Shown piece by piece: positions 23,410 to 34,585 of a stretch of DNA of 64,000 nucleotides. The DNA is taken from the NCBI GenBank assembly GCA_947044405.1, contig CAMRHE010000011.1:6244501-6308500 (forward strand). The letters are read 5' to 3'. A program made the translations under genes and the position numbers. Every line of letters starts with the position of its first letter. Positions within the stretch are counted from its first letter, which is position 1. The stretch is from Leptodactylus fallax (Eukaryota > Chordata > Amphibia > Anura > Leptodactylidae). The notes under the pieces are model-generated. The model was not told where the DNA came from. It saw only the letters and a list, made by a program, of their open reading frames with translations, and searched no databases.

Positions 23410-23675
23410 GGCGTAATAGTGAGGGGATGTACCCCGCGTGCCGCCCATGCACGGGCCGTGCTTCCGCAGCTCCTTTCATTAAATGAATAGGTGCCATGGA
23501 AGCAAGGGCCACAAAATAGGACAGAATAGGCCCAGACTGTCAGCCTGCAGACGGGACCGTGAAATTCACGGTCATGTGTATGGGCCATAGAAAAGAATGG
23601 GTCAGTGTGCTATCTGTGAAATACATGGATAACACACTGATCTAGGCCATGTTCGTTTGCAACTGGCCTAACACT
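23410..23675. repeat. Partial copy of the CAGACGACCGTG-type MITE
   Basis: Shares GCCCATGCACG, TCCTTTCATTAAATGAATAGG and CACGGTCATGTGTA with 1026-1321. The right end reads TTCGTTTGCAACTGGCC; the left end is missing. Confidence 0.6.
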
Positions 23676-23727
23676 AAGCCTCTACCTTAGTAATGGAGCT
23701 GTCTAACAGACAGCTTGCTAATACTAA

Positions 23728-24239
23728 GGCCCCTGGCAGACGACCGTGGACAAGGTCAGTGTGTTATCAATATTTTTCCCGGATAGCACACTGACCCATT
23801 CATTTCTATGGGCACATATACACAACCGTGATTTACACAGATCAGTGTGCAGGCCGAGAGTCCGTGCCGCATAATATAGAACAGGTCCTATTCTGTTCAA
23901 TGTTTGTGAAATGGACTCGTCCATAGAAGCCTATGAGAGACTAAAAACCAAGGACGTCATGCTGATGTTCTCAGTGTGTCATCAGTGTGCCGTCCATTTT
24001 CGCTGACAAGCTAGGGATATCATTAGATGTCTCCTGTGTTCTGTTTTTTTTTTGGTGGATCCGCAAACTAGGATCACACACTGATGGCACACTGTCTGTT
24101 TTTGTGGACATACTTCACTGATGCTGAAGAAACACTGATGACATACTGAAGACACACTGATTACGCACTGTCAGTAAAAACTGAACACTAATTACTAGTT
24201 TGCTGACCGCAAAATACACACGGTCATCTGCAACTAGCC
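23728..24239. mobile_element. MITE with GGCAGACGACCGTG ends
   Basis: Inverted ends GGCAGACGACCGTG and CACGGTCATCTGC; 512 bp. The interior has many CAGTGTG/CACACTG motifs in both orientations. It abuts the next MITE at a shared TTA. Confidence 0.7.
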
Positions 24240-24242
24240 TTA

Positions 24243-24426
24243 CGCTAGGTTCACACCTGCGTTCGGGTTTCCGTTTGCGGGGTTCACTTAGGGACCCCGC
24301 AAACGGAAACCTAATCCGCTTAAAAAGGGCAAAAAATGCGGAGAGATGCTTTTCTCTCCGCATTTTTTAAATGGTTTCTGGGACGGAAACCCCGAATGTG
24401 TACCAGGCGCAGGTGTGAACCCAGCC
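24243..24426. mobile_element. PIF/Harbinger-type MITE, TTA target site
   Basis: TTA at 24240-24242 and 24427-24429 flank inverted ends GCTAGGTTCACACCTGCG and CGCAGGTGTGAACCCAGCC. It is 184 bp with an internal palindrome (GTTTCCGTTTGCGGGGT / ACCCCGCAAACGGAAAC). Confidence 0.8.
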
Positions 24427-25126
24427 TTAGTCATACTGGAACCTGTAAAAAAATAATACATTAGTAAACATAAAAACAAAACAATAACATTACTTCTCTT
24501 TTACTAAACTTAAATTAAAACAAAACAATAATTATGCAACCTTCTTTGATTTTCCTCTCATGTATAAAACCAAGCAATGACAGCTTGCAGCTCTTATCAC
24601 CTAGTTTAGATCATGTGGTCCATGTTAATTGACTTCATTGGACTACTTTCAAAGGTAGGTCAATAAATAGGACAATGTGATGTAAATCTGACAATGACAG
24701 CTGTGAGTTGTTATAGCATAGTTTACATAACTGTACGTGATTGGGGTTACTATCGATCATTGAAAATAGGTCAAATAAGTAAGACCTACTTCCTTAATGT
24801 TTAGAGCCTTCATTGCAGATTCAATAATTTCCTGAAAAAAATAGTGCAGTGTGTCACACTATTTTGTCTGGTAAATTGATGGACACAATATTGGAAACCC
24901 AATGGATTCCAATATAAGTCAATAGGTTCTCTTGGGTGCTTGTTTCCCTCATTTCATAAATCGGGCTCTTTGTTAAGTTTGGTTTTCTGTTGCTATTACA
25001 GAACAGAAAATAAAATGACTAGTGCAGATGTATAACCAAAATATTGCCTCAAAAAAAATCCTTGTGTGGAACACACAAGAAAGTTTCAATTGTTCTTAAC
25101 ATTTTCTTTTAACCCTTTCTGCCAGA

Positions 25127-25790
25127 GGGAGTTTTTGATTTTCATTTTTGACTCCCCACCTTCCAAACCCCATAACTTTTTTATTTCTCTGCTCACAGAG
25201 CCATATAAAAGTTTAAAGGGAATTGTCAGGGCAATTTGGGACACTAAAGCACCCACATGTCCATATGGACCGGGGGGTTTAGTGTCCCAAATCACCCTGT
25301 TATAACGCAATCCATGGCCGCATTAAAAATAAAAAAGTTTTATACTCACCCTGCCGCTGTACTCCCTGCACCTGCGCAGTTCTTCAATGAAGCCAGAGGA
25401 GTACACCTCGGCTTCAGTGCGACTGCCCCGCAATTGTGCAGTGAAGACGGGGTGTCCATCTTTGGCTTCACTGAAGAACAGCGCAGACGCCGGGAGGCGT
25501 GCCTCAAGAATAAGCCGGACTGTTCTTGCAGAAGAGCATCAATTGGACCCTTCTCTAAAGTAAGTATTAAAGGTTTTTTATTTTTAATGCGCCTGCGGAT
25601 TGCATTACAACAGGGCAATATGGGACACTAAACCCCAGGTCTATAAGGACCTGTGGGTGGTTTAGTGTCCCAGATTGACCTGAAAGATTCCCTTTAATGT
25701 TTGCGAGACAAATTGTTCTTCATAATGGTATAATTTATTATTCTGAACAAAGTACTGGGAAACTGGAAAAAAATTCAGAATTGGGTGGAA
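25127..25790. repeat. Dispersed repeat (inverse copy) split by a MITE
   Basis: CCATAACTTTTTTATTTCT and CTCACAGAGCCATAT on the left and GACAAATTGTTCTTCATAAT on the right are the inverse of the continuous copies at 31400-31595 and 63590-63795. The piggyBac-type MITE at 25217 sits between the two parts. Confidence 0.7.
25217..25693. mobile_element. piggyBac-type MITE, TTAA target site
   Basis: TTAA at 25213-25216 and 25694-25697 flank inverted ends AGGGAATTGTCAGG and CCTGAAAGATTCCCT. A further inverted pair, GGGACACTAAA and TTTAGTGTCCC, extends the ends. 477 bp; the interior contains the TATACTCACC motif common in this window's repeats. The host repeat provides an empty site for comparison. Confidence 0.8.
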
Positions 25791-25904
25791 CACAAGAAAA
25801 TGTGCATTTATACAGCTTTCTTATAGGCTTCGTTTTTACGGTGTTCACTGTGCAGCCAACATGACATGTCACCTGTATTTTATGTTTCAGTACAATTCCA
25901 GGAA

Positions 25905-27512
25905 TACCAAATTTATATACACCCAGACAATTTTGTGTTTTCCATGAAAACTCACACTTTTATTTATCAAATGAGTTGCAAAAATGAATAGAAAATATAG
26001 TCAAGACATTGACAAGGTTAGAAATAATGATTTTTATTTGAAATAATAATTTTCTCCTTCAAACTTTGCTTTCATCAAAGAATGCTCCATTTGCAGCAAT
26101 TACAGCATTGCAGACCTTTGACATTCTAGCTGTTAATTTGCTGAGGTAATCTGGAGAAATTTCACCCCATGCTTCCAGAAGCCCCTCCCACAAGTTGAAT
26201 CGACTTGATGGGCACTTTTTGCGTACCATACGGTCAAGCTGCTCCCACAACAGCTTAATGGGATTGAGATCTGGTGACTGCGCTGGCCACTCCATTACAG
26301 ATAGAATACCAGCTGCCTGATTCTTCCCTAAATAGTTCTTGCATAATTTGGAGGTGTGATTTGTGTCATTGTCCTGTTGTAGGATGAAATTGGCTCCAAT
26401 CAAGCACTGTCCACAGGATATGGCATGGCGTTGCAAAATGGAGTGATAGCCTTCCTTATTCAAAATCCCTTTTACCTTCCCACTTCTCCCACTTTACCAG
26501 CACCAAAGCAACCCCAGACATCACATTACCTCCACCATTCTTGACAGATGGCGTCAGGCACTCTTCCAGCATCTTTTCAGTTGTTCTGCGTCTCACAAAT
26601 GTTCTTCTGTGTGATCCAAACACCTCAAACTTCGATTCGTCTGTTCCTAACACTTTTTTCCAATCTTCCTCTGTCCAAAGTCTGTGTTCTTTTGCCCATA
26701 TTAATCTTTTCCTTTTATTAGCCACTCTCAGATATGACTTTTTCTTGGCCACTCTGCCCTGAAAGCCAGCATCCCAGAGTCACCTCTTCACTGTAGACGT
26801 TGACACTGGCATTTTGCGGGTACTATTTAATGAAGCTGTCAGTTGAGGACCTGTGAGGCGTCGATTTCTCAAACTAGAGACTCTAATGTACTTGTCTTGT
26901 TGCTCAGTTGTGCAGTGGGGCCTCCCACTTCTCTTTCTACTCTGGTTAGAGCCTGTTTGAGCTGTCCTCTGAAGGGAGTAGTACACACCGTTGTAGGAAA
27001 TCTTCAGTTTCTTGGCAATTTCTCGCATGGAATAGCCTTCATTTCTAAGAACAAAAATAGACTGTCGAGTTTCACATGAAAGTTCTCTTTTTCTGGCCAT
27101 TTTGAGAGTTTAATCGAACCAACAAATGTAATTCTCCAGATTCTCAACTAGCTCAAAGGAAGGTCAGTTTTATAGCTTCTCTAACCAGCAAAACTGTTTT
27201 CAGCTGTGCTAACATACTTGCACAAGGGTTTTCAAGGGTTTTCTAAACATCCATTAGCCTTCTTACACAGTTAGCAAACACAATGTACCATTAGAACACT
27301 GGAGTGAAGGTTGCTGGAAATGGGCCTCTATACACCTATGTAGATATTGCATTAAAAACCAGACGTTTGCAGCTAGAATAGTTATTTACCACATTAACAA
27401 TGTATAGAGTGTATTTCCGATTTATTTAATGATATCTTCATTGAAAAAAACTGCTTTTCTTTCAAAAATAAGGAAATTTCTAAGTTACCCTAAACTTTTG
27501 AATGGTAGTGTA
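25905..27512 (-). mobile_element. Tc1/mariner element, DD38E type
   Basis: The right end reads AAACTTTTGAATGGTAGTGTA. The left end keeps the inner part (CACCCAGACAATTTTGTG) but its outer 25 bp have diverged or been replaced. It encloses a minus-strand transposase and ends four bases before the next Tc1 element starts. Confidence 0.85.
26059..27100 (-). pseudogene. Tc1-like transposase (DD38E type), catalytic Glu changed to Lys
   Basis: From the ATG at 27100 the frame encodes two helix-turn-helix motifs (EIAKKLKISYNGVYYSLQR, then DKYIRVSSLRNRRLTGPQL), stops at TGA 26782-26780, and continues in frame 26752-26456 with the first catalytic Asp (GTDESKFEVFG). A frameshift near 26500 leads to the C-terminal frame 26463-26059 with the second Asp in LQQDNDTNH. 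The position of the catalytic Glu, 38 residues later, is Lys (SPDLNPIKLLW). The 38-residue spacing differs from classical Tc1 (34) and matches the 29.6-kb element. In known DDE transposases, loss of the Glu abolishes catalysis, so even without the stop and frameshift this copy would be dead. Confidence 0.9.
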
Positions 27513-27516
27513 TATA

Positions 27517-29122
27517 TACAGTGGGGAAAAAAGTATTTAGTCAGCCACCAATTGTGCAAGTTCTCCCACTTAAAAAGATGAGAGAGGCCTGTAATTGACA
27601 CCATAGGTAGACCTCAACTATGAGAGAATAAAATGAAAAAAAAAATACCTAGAAAATCACATTGTCTGATTTTTTAAGAATTTAATTGCAAATTATGGTG
27701 GAAAATAAGTATTTGATCACCTACAAACAAGCAAGATTTCTGGCTCTCACAGACCTGTAACTTCTTCTTTAAGAGGCTCCTCTGTCCTCCACTCATTACC
27801 TGTAGTAATGGCACCTGTTTGAAATTGTTATCAGTATAAAAGACACCTGTCCACAACCTTAAACAGTCACACTCCAAACTCCACTATGGTGAAGACCAAA
27901 CAGCTGTGGAAGGACACCAGAAACAAAATTGTAGACTTGAATCAGGCTGGGAAGACTGAATCTGCAATAGGCAAGCAGCTTGGTGTGAAGAAATCAACTG
28001 TGGGAGCAATAATTAGAAAATGGAAGAAATACACCACCACTGATAATCTCCCTTGATCAGGGGCTCCACGCAAGATCTCACGCCGTGGGGTCAAAATGAT
28101 CACAAGAACAGTGAGCAAAAATCCCAGAACCACACGGGGGGACCTAGTGAATGACCTGCCGAAAGCTGGGACTAACGTAACAAAGGCTACCATCAGTAAC
28201 ACACTATGTCTCCAGGGACTCAGATTCTGCAGTGCCAGACATGTCCCCTGCTTAAACCAGTACATATTCGGTCTGTCTGAAGTTTGCTAGAGAGCATTTG
28301 GATGTTCCAGAAGAGTATTGGGAGAATGTCATATGGTCAGATGAAACCAAAGTAGAACTGTGTGGTAGAAACACAACTCGTCATGTTTCGAGGAGAGTGA
28401 ATGCTGAGTTACATCCAAAGAACACCATACCTACTGTGAAGCATGGGGGTGGCAACATCATGCTTTGGGGCTGTTTCTCTGCAAAGGGACCAGGACGACT
28501 GATCCGTGTACATGAAAGAATGAATGGGGCTGTGTATCGTGAGATTTTGAGTGCAAACCTCCTTCCATCAGCAAGGGCATTAAAGATGAAACGTGGCTGG
28601 TTGTTTCAGCATGACAATGATGCCAAGCACAATGCCAGGGCAACGAAGGAGTGGCTTCGTAAGAAGCATTTCAAGGTCCTGGAGTGGCCTAGCCAGTCTC
28701 CAGATCTCAGCCCCATAGAAAACCTTTGGAGGGAGTTGAAAGTCCGTGTTGCCCAGCGACAGCCCCAAAACATCACTGCTCTAGAGGAGATCTGCATGGA
28801 GGAATGGGCCAACATACCAGCAACAGTGTGTGCCAACCTTGTGAAGACTTACAGAAAATGTTTGACCTCTGTCATTGCTAACAAAGGATGTATAACAAAG
28901 TATTGAGATGAACTTTTGTTATTGACCAAATACTTATTTTCCACCATAATTTGCAAATAAATTCTTTAAAAATCAGACATTGTGATTTTCTAGATATGTT
29001 TTCTCATTTTGTCTCTCATAGTTGAGGTCTATCTATGACGACAATTACAGGCCTCTCTCATCTTTTTAAGTGGGAGAGCTTGCACAATTGGTGGCTGACT
29101 AAATACTTTTTTCCCCACTGTA
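27517..29122 (+). mobile_element. Tc1/mariner element (TACAGTGGGG family), full length
   Basis: Starts TACAGTGGGGAAAAAAGTAT and ends with its inverse at 29122, inside an alternating TA stretch. Inverted repeats extend about 200 bp (to GTGGAAAATAAGTATTTGATCA and its inverse). 1606 bp. It begins directly after the right end of the preceding DD38E element. Confidence 0.95.
27886..28906 (+). pseudogene. Tc1 transposase (DD34E), one nonsense codon plus indels
   Basis: The ATG at 27886 opens the helix-turn-helix segment ([20 protein letters not shown]). An in-frame TGA lies at 28054-28056 where the copy at 2009 still has CGA. A shift follows, and 28096-28288 reads [19 protein letters not shown]. 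After a short deletion near 28250-28290 the catalytic domain is open from about 28298 to 28906: first Asp in [11 protein letters not shown], the [18 protein letters not shown] block, second Asp in FQHDNDAKH and Glu in [11 protein letters not shown], 34 residues apart. All three catalytic residues are present. The 202-residue C-terminal frame cannot act without the DNA-binding half. Confidence 0.9.
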
Positions 29123-29139
29123 TATAGTTTTATTTACAT

Positions 29140-29460
29140 TTTAACCCCTTAACAAAAATCCAAAACTCTGCAAAAAAATTTTTTTTTTCTTAGAGTCACC
29201 ATATTCTGACACCTGTAAATTTTTTATATTTCTGTGTACAGGGATGCATATGGCATATTTTTTTGTGGGGTCAGATGTTATACCATTTTGGGGAATGTCT
29301 ATTGATCATTTTTTATACAAATTTTTATCAGAGGCGAAACAGTAAAAAAAAAAGTTTGTAGACTGGGCATTTTCAGAAACATGGATACCTAATATGGATG
29401 TGTTTTAAAGTATTTTTTAGTTTTATATGTATTCTAGGGAAAGGGGGTGATTTGACCTAC
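29140..29460. repeat. Dispersed repeat, inverse of 60.7-60.95 kb
   Basis: Contains TTTATTTACATTTTAACCCC, then CACCATATTCTGACACCTGT and CCATTTTGGGGAA, the inverse of the block at 60690-60945. Tc1 elements bound it on both sides. Confidence 0.6.
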
Positions 29461-29471
29461 TTTTATTTATA

Positions 29472-31102
29472 TACAGTACAGACCAAAAGTTTGGACACAC
29501 CTTCTCATTCCAAGAGTTTTCTGTATTTTCATGACCATAAAAATTGTAGATTCACACTGAAGGCATCAAAACTATGAAAAAACATGTGGAATTATATACT
29601 TAACAAAAAAGTGTGAAACAACTGAAAATATGTCTTATATTCTAGGTTCTTCAAAGTAGCCACCTTTTGCTTTGATTACTGCTTTGCACACTCTTGGCAT
29701 TCTCTTGATGAGCTTCAAGAGGTAGTCACCTGAAATGGTCTTCCAACAGTCTTGAAGGAGTTCCCAGAGATGCTTAGCACTTGTTGGCCCTTTTGCCTTC
29801 ACTCTGCGGTCCAGCTCACCCCAAACCATCTCGATTGGGTTCAGGTCTGGTGACTGTGGAGGCCAGGTCATCTGGCGTAGCACCCCATCACTCTCCTTCT
29901 TGGTCAAATAGCCCTTACACAGTCTGTACGTGTGTTTGGGGTCATTGTCCTGTTGAAAAATAAATGATGGTCCAACTAAACGCAAACCGGATGGAATAGC
30001 ATGCTGCTGCAAGATGCTGTGGTAACCATGCTGGTTCAGTTTTCCTTCAATTTTGAATAAATCCCCAACAGTGTCACCAGCAAAGCACCCCCACACCATC
30101 ACACCTCCTCCTCCATGCTTCACGATGGGAACCAGGCATGTAGAGTCCATTCGTTCACCTTTTCTGCGTCGCACAAAGACACGGTGGTTGGAACCAAAGA
30201 TCTCAAATTTGGACTCATCAGACAAAAGCACAGATTTCCACAGGTCTAATATCCATTCTTTGTGTTCTTTAGCCCAAACAAGTCTCTTCTGCTTGTTGCC
30301 TGTCCTTAGCAGTGGTTTCCTAGCAGCTATTTTACCATGAAGGCCTGCTGCACACAGTCTCCTCTTAACAGTTGTTGTAGAGATGTGTCTGCTGCTAGAA
30401 CTCTGTGTGGCATTGACCTGGTCTCTAATCTGAGCTGCTGTTAACCTGCGATTTCTGAGGCTGGTGACTCGGATGAACTTATCCTCCGCAGCAGAGGTGA
30501 CTCTTGGTCTTCCTTTCCTGGGGCGGTCCTCATGTGAGCCAGTTTCTTTGTAGCACTTGATGGTTTTGGCCACTGCACTTGGGGACACTTTCAAAGTTTT
30601 CCCAATTTTTCAGACTGACTGACCTTCATTTCTTAAAGTAAAGATGGCCACTTGTTTTTCTTTACTTAGCTGCTTTTTTTTGCCATAATACAAATTCTAA
30701 CACTCCATTCAGTAGGACTATCAGCTGCGTATCCACCTGACTTCTCAACAACACAACTGATGGTCCCAACCCCATTTATAAGGCAAGAAATCCCACTTAT
30801 TAAACCTAACAGGGCACACCTGTGAAGTGAAAACCATTTCAGGTGACTAGCTCTTGAAGCTCATCAAGAGAATGCCAAGAGTGTGTAAAGCAGTAATCAA
30901 AGCAAAAGGTGGCTACTTTGAAGAACCTAGAATATAAGACATATTTTCAGTTGTTTCACACTTTTTTGTTAAGTATATAATTCCACATGTGTTAATTCAT
31001 AGTTTTGATGCCTTCAGTGTGAATCTACAATTTTTATAGTCATGGAAATACAGAAAACTCTTGGAATGAGAAGGTGTGTCCAAACTTTTGGTCTGTACTG
31101 TA
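29472..31102 (-). mobile_element. Tc1/mariner element, DD38E type, least decayed in the window
   Basis: TACAGTACAGACCAAAAGTT at the left is inverted at the right, ending at 31102. The inverted repeats are about 250 bp and include the last ~20 codons of the transposase: the right repeat (30850-30945) carries a second copy of the coding 3' end. TA target. 1631 bp. Confidence 0.95.
29635..30686 (-). pseudogene. Tc1-like transposase (DD38E), catalytic core open
   Basis: The natural start is the ATG at 30686. An eight-base A-run (inverse of 30674-30681) puts the next codons out of frame, and an in-frame TGA at 30612-30610 interrupts the first helix-turn-helix. From there to the stop at 29635 about 320 residues are open: DNA-binding segment (VTSLRNRRLTAAQIRDQV), first catalytic Asp (LLSDESKFEIFG), VKHGGGGVMVWGCF, second Asp ([10 protein letters not shown]) and Glu ([14 protein letters not shown]). 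First D of QDND to Glu has 38 residues between, the DD38E arrangement described for the Intruder family. All catalytic residues are present; only the first ~25 codons are damaged. It lies antisense to cdh10, 8 kb beyond it. Confidence 0.92.
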
Positions 31103-31279
31103 TATATTAAAATGGGTTTTTTTTTGTTTTTTTTTTTCACTATTTTATTAGCCACCAAAGGGAGCTTGAACCTGTAATCTTTTGATTGCATATCCTATAG
31201 ACTGCAATACATTGCATTGATTTAGACAGCTTAACCCCTTAGATGCTGTGCTCAATAGCGCGTGTAAAATGCTGTGTAA

Positions 31280-31600
31280 AAATTGATTAAAACATTAGGC
31301 ATTCCTCAAAATGGTGTGAATAAAAAGAATATCTAGCCCTGCGAAAAAGATGCTTTATACAACCCTGTACATGGAAATGCTGTTTTTCTCTAATTCCACC
31401 ACATTCTGATTTTTTTTCAGCTCCCCAGTGAATTGTACAAAACATTAAATTATACCATTACGAAGTACAGTTTGTCCAGCAAACACTAAGCCCTCATCCG
31501 GCTCTGTGAATGGGAAAATAAAAAAGTTTTGGCATTTAGAAGTTGGGGAGTAAAAAAACAAAAATCAAAAAATGGCTGGGGTGGGAAGGCGTTAAAATAA
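31280..31600. repeat. Dispersed frog-type repeat
   Basis: Contains CCTCATCCGGCTCTGTGAAT and a run ending GGGTGGGAAGGCGTTAA. Equivalent blocks lie at 25127-25790 (inverse), 60900-61275 and 63590-63795. Confidence 0.65.
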
Positions 31601-34585
31601 AAAAAAATAAAAAATCATAATAAGTATTCTTGAATTCTATGTCAATGACAAAGAAATAAAACCTTGAAAGAGTTATCACATACCTGAACTTTTGAACGTT
31701 TGATTTTCTGTAAGTATTTGTGTCATTAAAAAATATTTCAGATTTTGGCTTCTTTCTGTAAAATCCTGCGCTGTACTCACAATTGTGAATCTCATCTTTC
31801 ATATTACACTAGAAATACTGTTTTAAGTTTTATAATACTCAAGATATACGTGTTTGACATGACTACCCCCAGCCTCAGTGTCTCTGTATTATACAAGAGC
31901 AGTACTCTGTGAAAAGCAGTGAGAGAAACAGTAGAAAGAATATGTAAGGGACAGAATGTGGATTTCAGTGCTGGATTTCATAGATAGAAGTCAAAATCTG
32001 TTAATAAAGTATGTTTGACGCAAATGCTGCCAAAAAAAAAAAAAAAAAATCAAATGTTCACAAATTTAGTTATACTTTTAACTTTAAAAATAACACATTA
32101 ACTACACTGGCACTGAGTGTTAACAATTTTTTTCAATAAACTTGTATGATTTTGTTATCTTCCATGACAAAATATCATGGTGCAGTGTACTAAGAGCATG
32201 TTAAACTTTGCTATGCATGTACACTGTGCTTCTATATCTATAATTTGTCCATAGTGAGCTAAGAAAATGTTAAAGCTTCTCAAAGTAAATTAAATTTAGA
32301 GGAACAATTGAAATGCTACGCTATGTTATAAAAAGTAACAAACCATAACTAATTATCTGGAAGATAATTATAGAATTGCTGCAGCAATATTGTATAAGCA
32401 TTCATACAAAAGTCATTTCCTTATAGTAATTAAAAAAAGTTTTTCAAAATCATGTAGTAGAAAAGTTTTCAGCAATACAATTATAACTGTAGTCACAATA
32501 GTCATAGTAATTTATCCTGTTTGAAGTAATGTTTTTTTTTTAATAACTGAGTATACACAACCATATTATTTTTATTACTATTAAATTCATAGATAAAGTT
32601 AACTATACATTTTGTGAAATCGGCAAATACATATACGCTATGTTAACACCGCTGTTAGATGCTCTGTCCAAGGCAGGAGAAAATGACACTTCATGCAGCA
32701 CTATTTTTGCCATCAAAAAAAGGAGAAACTATTAGACTCCATTGTAAGTCAGTGGGTTCCATCTAGAACTGGTGGTATCTGTTGTGTGAGGGATATGGCT
32801 ATGTTTAGTGATTTGCATTACAAATGGAAGCCATGAACAAGGGTAATTAGAGGTGGCCTGCAAAGATATATGATACACATAATTCAGTCACTAAAAATCT
32901 AATTTAAATGGCATCTATCATGACCAAAAGGCTTCTAAAACACTTGTATGTTGATATAAGGGCTGTTAGTGACATAGTGGACATACTGAATTTTTTTTGC
33001 ATCAAAATGCAATCTTGTTTTTGAGAAATTCAGCTTTTAATACAAATGCAACTGAGCTGTTTGGTGCATCTGGGAAAAGGCACCATATGCCAGAGCCAGT
33101 TGCTATGCATCTATTATTCTATGAACTTCTTTTTTTAGTGTATGAAACATATGAATATATGGAATTATGATTTCCTTTTGTATTTTTGTCTGTATGTGTT
33201 CTACAAATGTTCAGTAAGTTCTTTAGTCCTCCAAAAATCTGCCTAGACAGACAAAAAGGGATAATAGGGAATATACTGTAGATGTGCTGCATCTAATACA
33301 CAGAGAAGCACATCTTCAGCTGCCTTACCTTTAAAAGACCAAGGCCTGCAGATGCCTGAATACCTACAGCCAAATTCTACCTTTCATAATTACATTCTCA
33401 AGGGGAATATTTCTTTGTTTTATATGTTGGCTAATTTTTTTTATTCTTTTCTGCTGCAAGTGGGATCTGATTGTGGCACCCAAAATAAAACCAGTATCTT
33501 TTAATTTTCTTTCCTATCTCTAGATAAGTAAAGCTAAAAAAAAAATAAAAATAAACATGCCCTCCCTGTTTAGTTTTATGATTTAATATAATAATTTTAA
33601 CCTAAAATGTATGATGTGTACTTTGCCCTACATTCAGTACATGGTTGTTATTATGCCTGACATCAAAGGTCCCCATATGTATTGGAGCTTTCTACCACTG
33701 TTAACTAGTATATGAGACATGTGAATGTGTGCGGAATACCAGTGAATAAAACATTTTAGTTTAGGTGTTACGAGCAGATAAAGCAGACTTGAGCAGACAA
33801 AAAGCATGCTGGTTAATCAACTTTGTGGATTTGGGGTAATATGTTTTGCATGATATGAATGCTTTATTACAAGTTTGCAAGTCACCCACTTAACATGTAT
33901 CGCAGACAATACTCTGGGTTATGTGAGCAGGTTAAAAAGGACCTTTTATTGTGTATTACCATTATTTATTTATTTTTTTTATTCATTTTTTTTCTTACAG
34001 CTTTGATTGATTTTTTGTTCTGGGACTTATGAAAGCTTGGAACCCATCATCTGGATCCTCTGAACAATCCCACTGATATAATGCCTGTTGATCTAAAGCT
34101 TAAGATCACTATTAGTAGTGATCTGTTTACATAGGGCTTTTGGGAGAATCCAAATCATGTTCTCCCAACATACCCCACTATTCCATGTTAAAGTTGGAAA
34201 CCCATGAAATCATTGTGACATCATGGCTTTCCATAGAAATTGACCAAATGCAGGAAAGAAGCTTCCTGCATTTTGTCCCAGTACTAATTTCAGCTCCCTA
34301 CACCACAGAAGACATAAGCTGACACAGTGTCAGCTCTGTCTCTTTAATATCAGAGTGCTATGTAACAATATGCTATTGAGGTGAGGACTATAGATCTATG
34401 CACTGGCTGTAAGGGGCATCTGCAACTATAGAATGTACATCTAAAGATTGGCAGCAGAAATGGGTTAGATATTTTTTATGAATTAAAACCAGATAGTGAA
34501 ACATATTTTTCTCATCTGTTTTTAATTTAAAGATTATAGATGTTTTAATCAACTTTCTATACATGATTATTTATACACTTTTATA
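31601..34585. other. Apparently unique AT-rich intergenic DNA
   Basis: Nearly 3 kb with only a poly(A) run at 32031-32049 and no recognisable transposon, exon or RNA gene. The longest frames (60 residues) have no recognisable product. This is the cleanest stretch in which to look for conserved non-coding elements. Confidence 0.5.
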
